Of a stretch of 5,316 nt of DNA, positions 5,196-5,316 are shown piece by piece. The notes below the pieces were generated by a model. That model was not told the DNA's origin and did not search any database. It saw only the letters and a program-made list of their open reading frames with translations. Position numbers and translations under genes: made by a program. The DNA lies in assembly GCA_031266695.1 (NCBI GenBank), contig JAISAK010000014.1, forward strand, positions 1 through 5,316, in the 5' to 3' direction. Source of the stretch: Treponema sp. (GTDB lineage: Bacteria; Spirochaetota; Spirochaetia; Treponematales; Breznakiellaceae). Numbering within the stretch: the stretch's first letter is position 1; each line of letters opens with the position of its first letter.

Positions 5196-5316
5196 ATGCA
5201 AATAGTTTTCTATATCTCCGATAAAATTAAAAACACCCTTCTACCCCCCCCCCACAAAAGTTAAGTAGTTTTTTCCTTTTACTATTACCTATTCTGCTTC
5301 TCGGTATGGCGGCCTG
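5196..5316 (+). CDS. Start of a putative phase-variable exported protein, frame broken by poly-C (3' end outside window)
   Basis: From ATG at 5196 the frame reads MQIVFYISDKIKNTLLPPP and stops at TAA 5262-5264 after only 22 codons. A run of ten C (5244-5253) lies inside it. With eleven or eight C the frame instead continues PQKLSSFFLLLLPILLLGMAA to the window edge: a basic/polar segment, then a long hydrophobic core like a signal peptide or membrane anchor. With nine C it stops at once (TAG near 5267). In the hydrophobic frame there is no start codon between a TAA at 5228-5230 and the hydrophobic core, so the core can only be reached through the tract. Promoter and ribosome binding site upstream are good. 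I infer a phase-variable gene in the OFF state; a homopolymer read error is the main alternative. The product is unknown because the window ends. Confidence 0.6.
5244..5253 (+). repeat. Ten-base poly-C tract
   Basis: Ten consecutive C residues lie 16 codons into the rightward gene. Homopolymer C/G tracts of 8 or more are typical sites of slipped-strand mispairing, and poly-G tracts are used for phase variation in Treponema pallidum. Here tract length decides whether the hydrophobic downstream segment is translated. Confidence 0.9.

Noticed and set aside
5244..5253. A CRISPR-like or simple-repeat array at the right edge
   Set aside because: There is only a single homopolymer run and no spaced direct repeats.

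Overview
The window holds the 5' half of a bacterial V-type (A/V-type) ATPase operon read on the minus strand, a repeat-rich intergenic stretch of about 1 kb, and the first bases of a divergent plus-strand gene. In operon order the leftward genes are an unrecognised 119-residue helical protein (3808-4167), V-ATPase subunit E (3149-3760), a DUF2764-like protein (2560-3144), catalytic subunit A (803-2563) and regulatory subunit B (1-790, cut by the window edge). The order E, DUF2764, A, B with no C, F or G gene between them is what I know from spirochaetes, and also from Chlamydia and Bacteroidetes. With the base composition and the dense palindromic intergenic repeats, I favour a spirochaete, probably a Treponema relative. 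The genus is an inference.

The leftward genes are tightly packed. There are 47 bases between the 119-residue gene and atpE, 4 bases between atpE and the DUF2764 gene, an ATGA overlap into atpA, and 12 bases between atpA and atpB. A and B form the catalytic head and E a peripheral stalk. The DUF2764 protein and the 119-residue protein are candidates for the accessory subunits that have no recognisable gene in this part of the operon. Genes for D, I and K would be expected beyond base 1 but cannot be seen.

From 4168 to 5195 I find no credible protein gene. The region is a chain of palindromes: two related GTTCCAAAA hairpins either side of a bidirectional terminator, a nested element at about 4422-4545, perfect CTTG-loop and TTCG-loop hairpins, a 13-bp-stem hairpin at 4638-4727, a terminator-like hairpin at 4780-4806, and a very long imperfect hairpin at 4921-5129. 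Several share sequence, which suggests a family of small dispersed repeats.

At 5139-5316 there is a good sigma-70-like promoter, a strong ribosome binding site and an ATG. After 16 codons the reading frame meets a run of ten C residues. As read it stops after 22 codons. With one C more, or two fewer, it continues into a strongly hydrophobic segment that stays open to the window edge and ends in what may be the start of a lipobox. This looks like a phase-variable surface or exported protein in the OFF state, or else a homopolymer sequencing error. It is the most interesting signal in the window.
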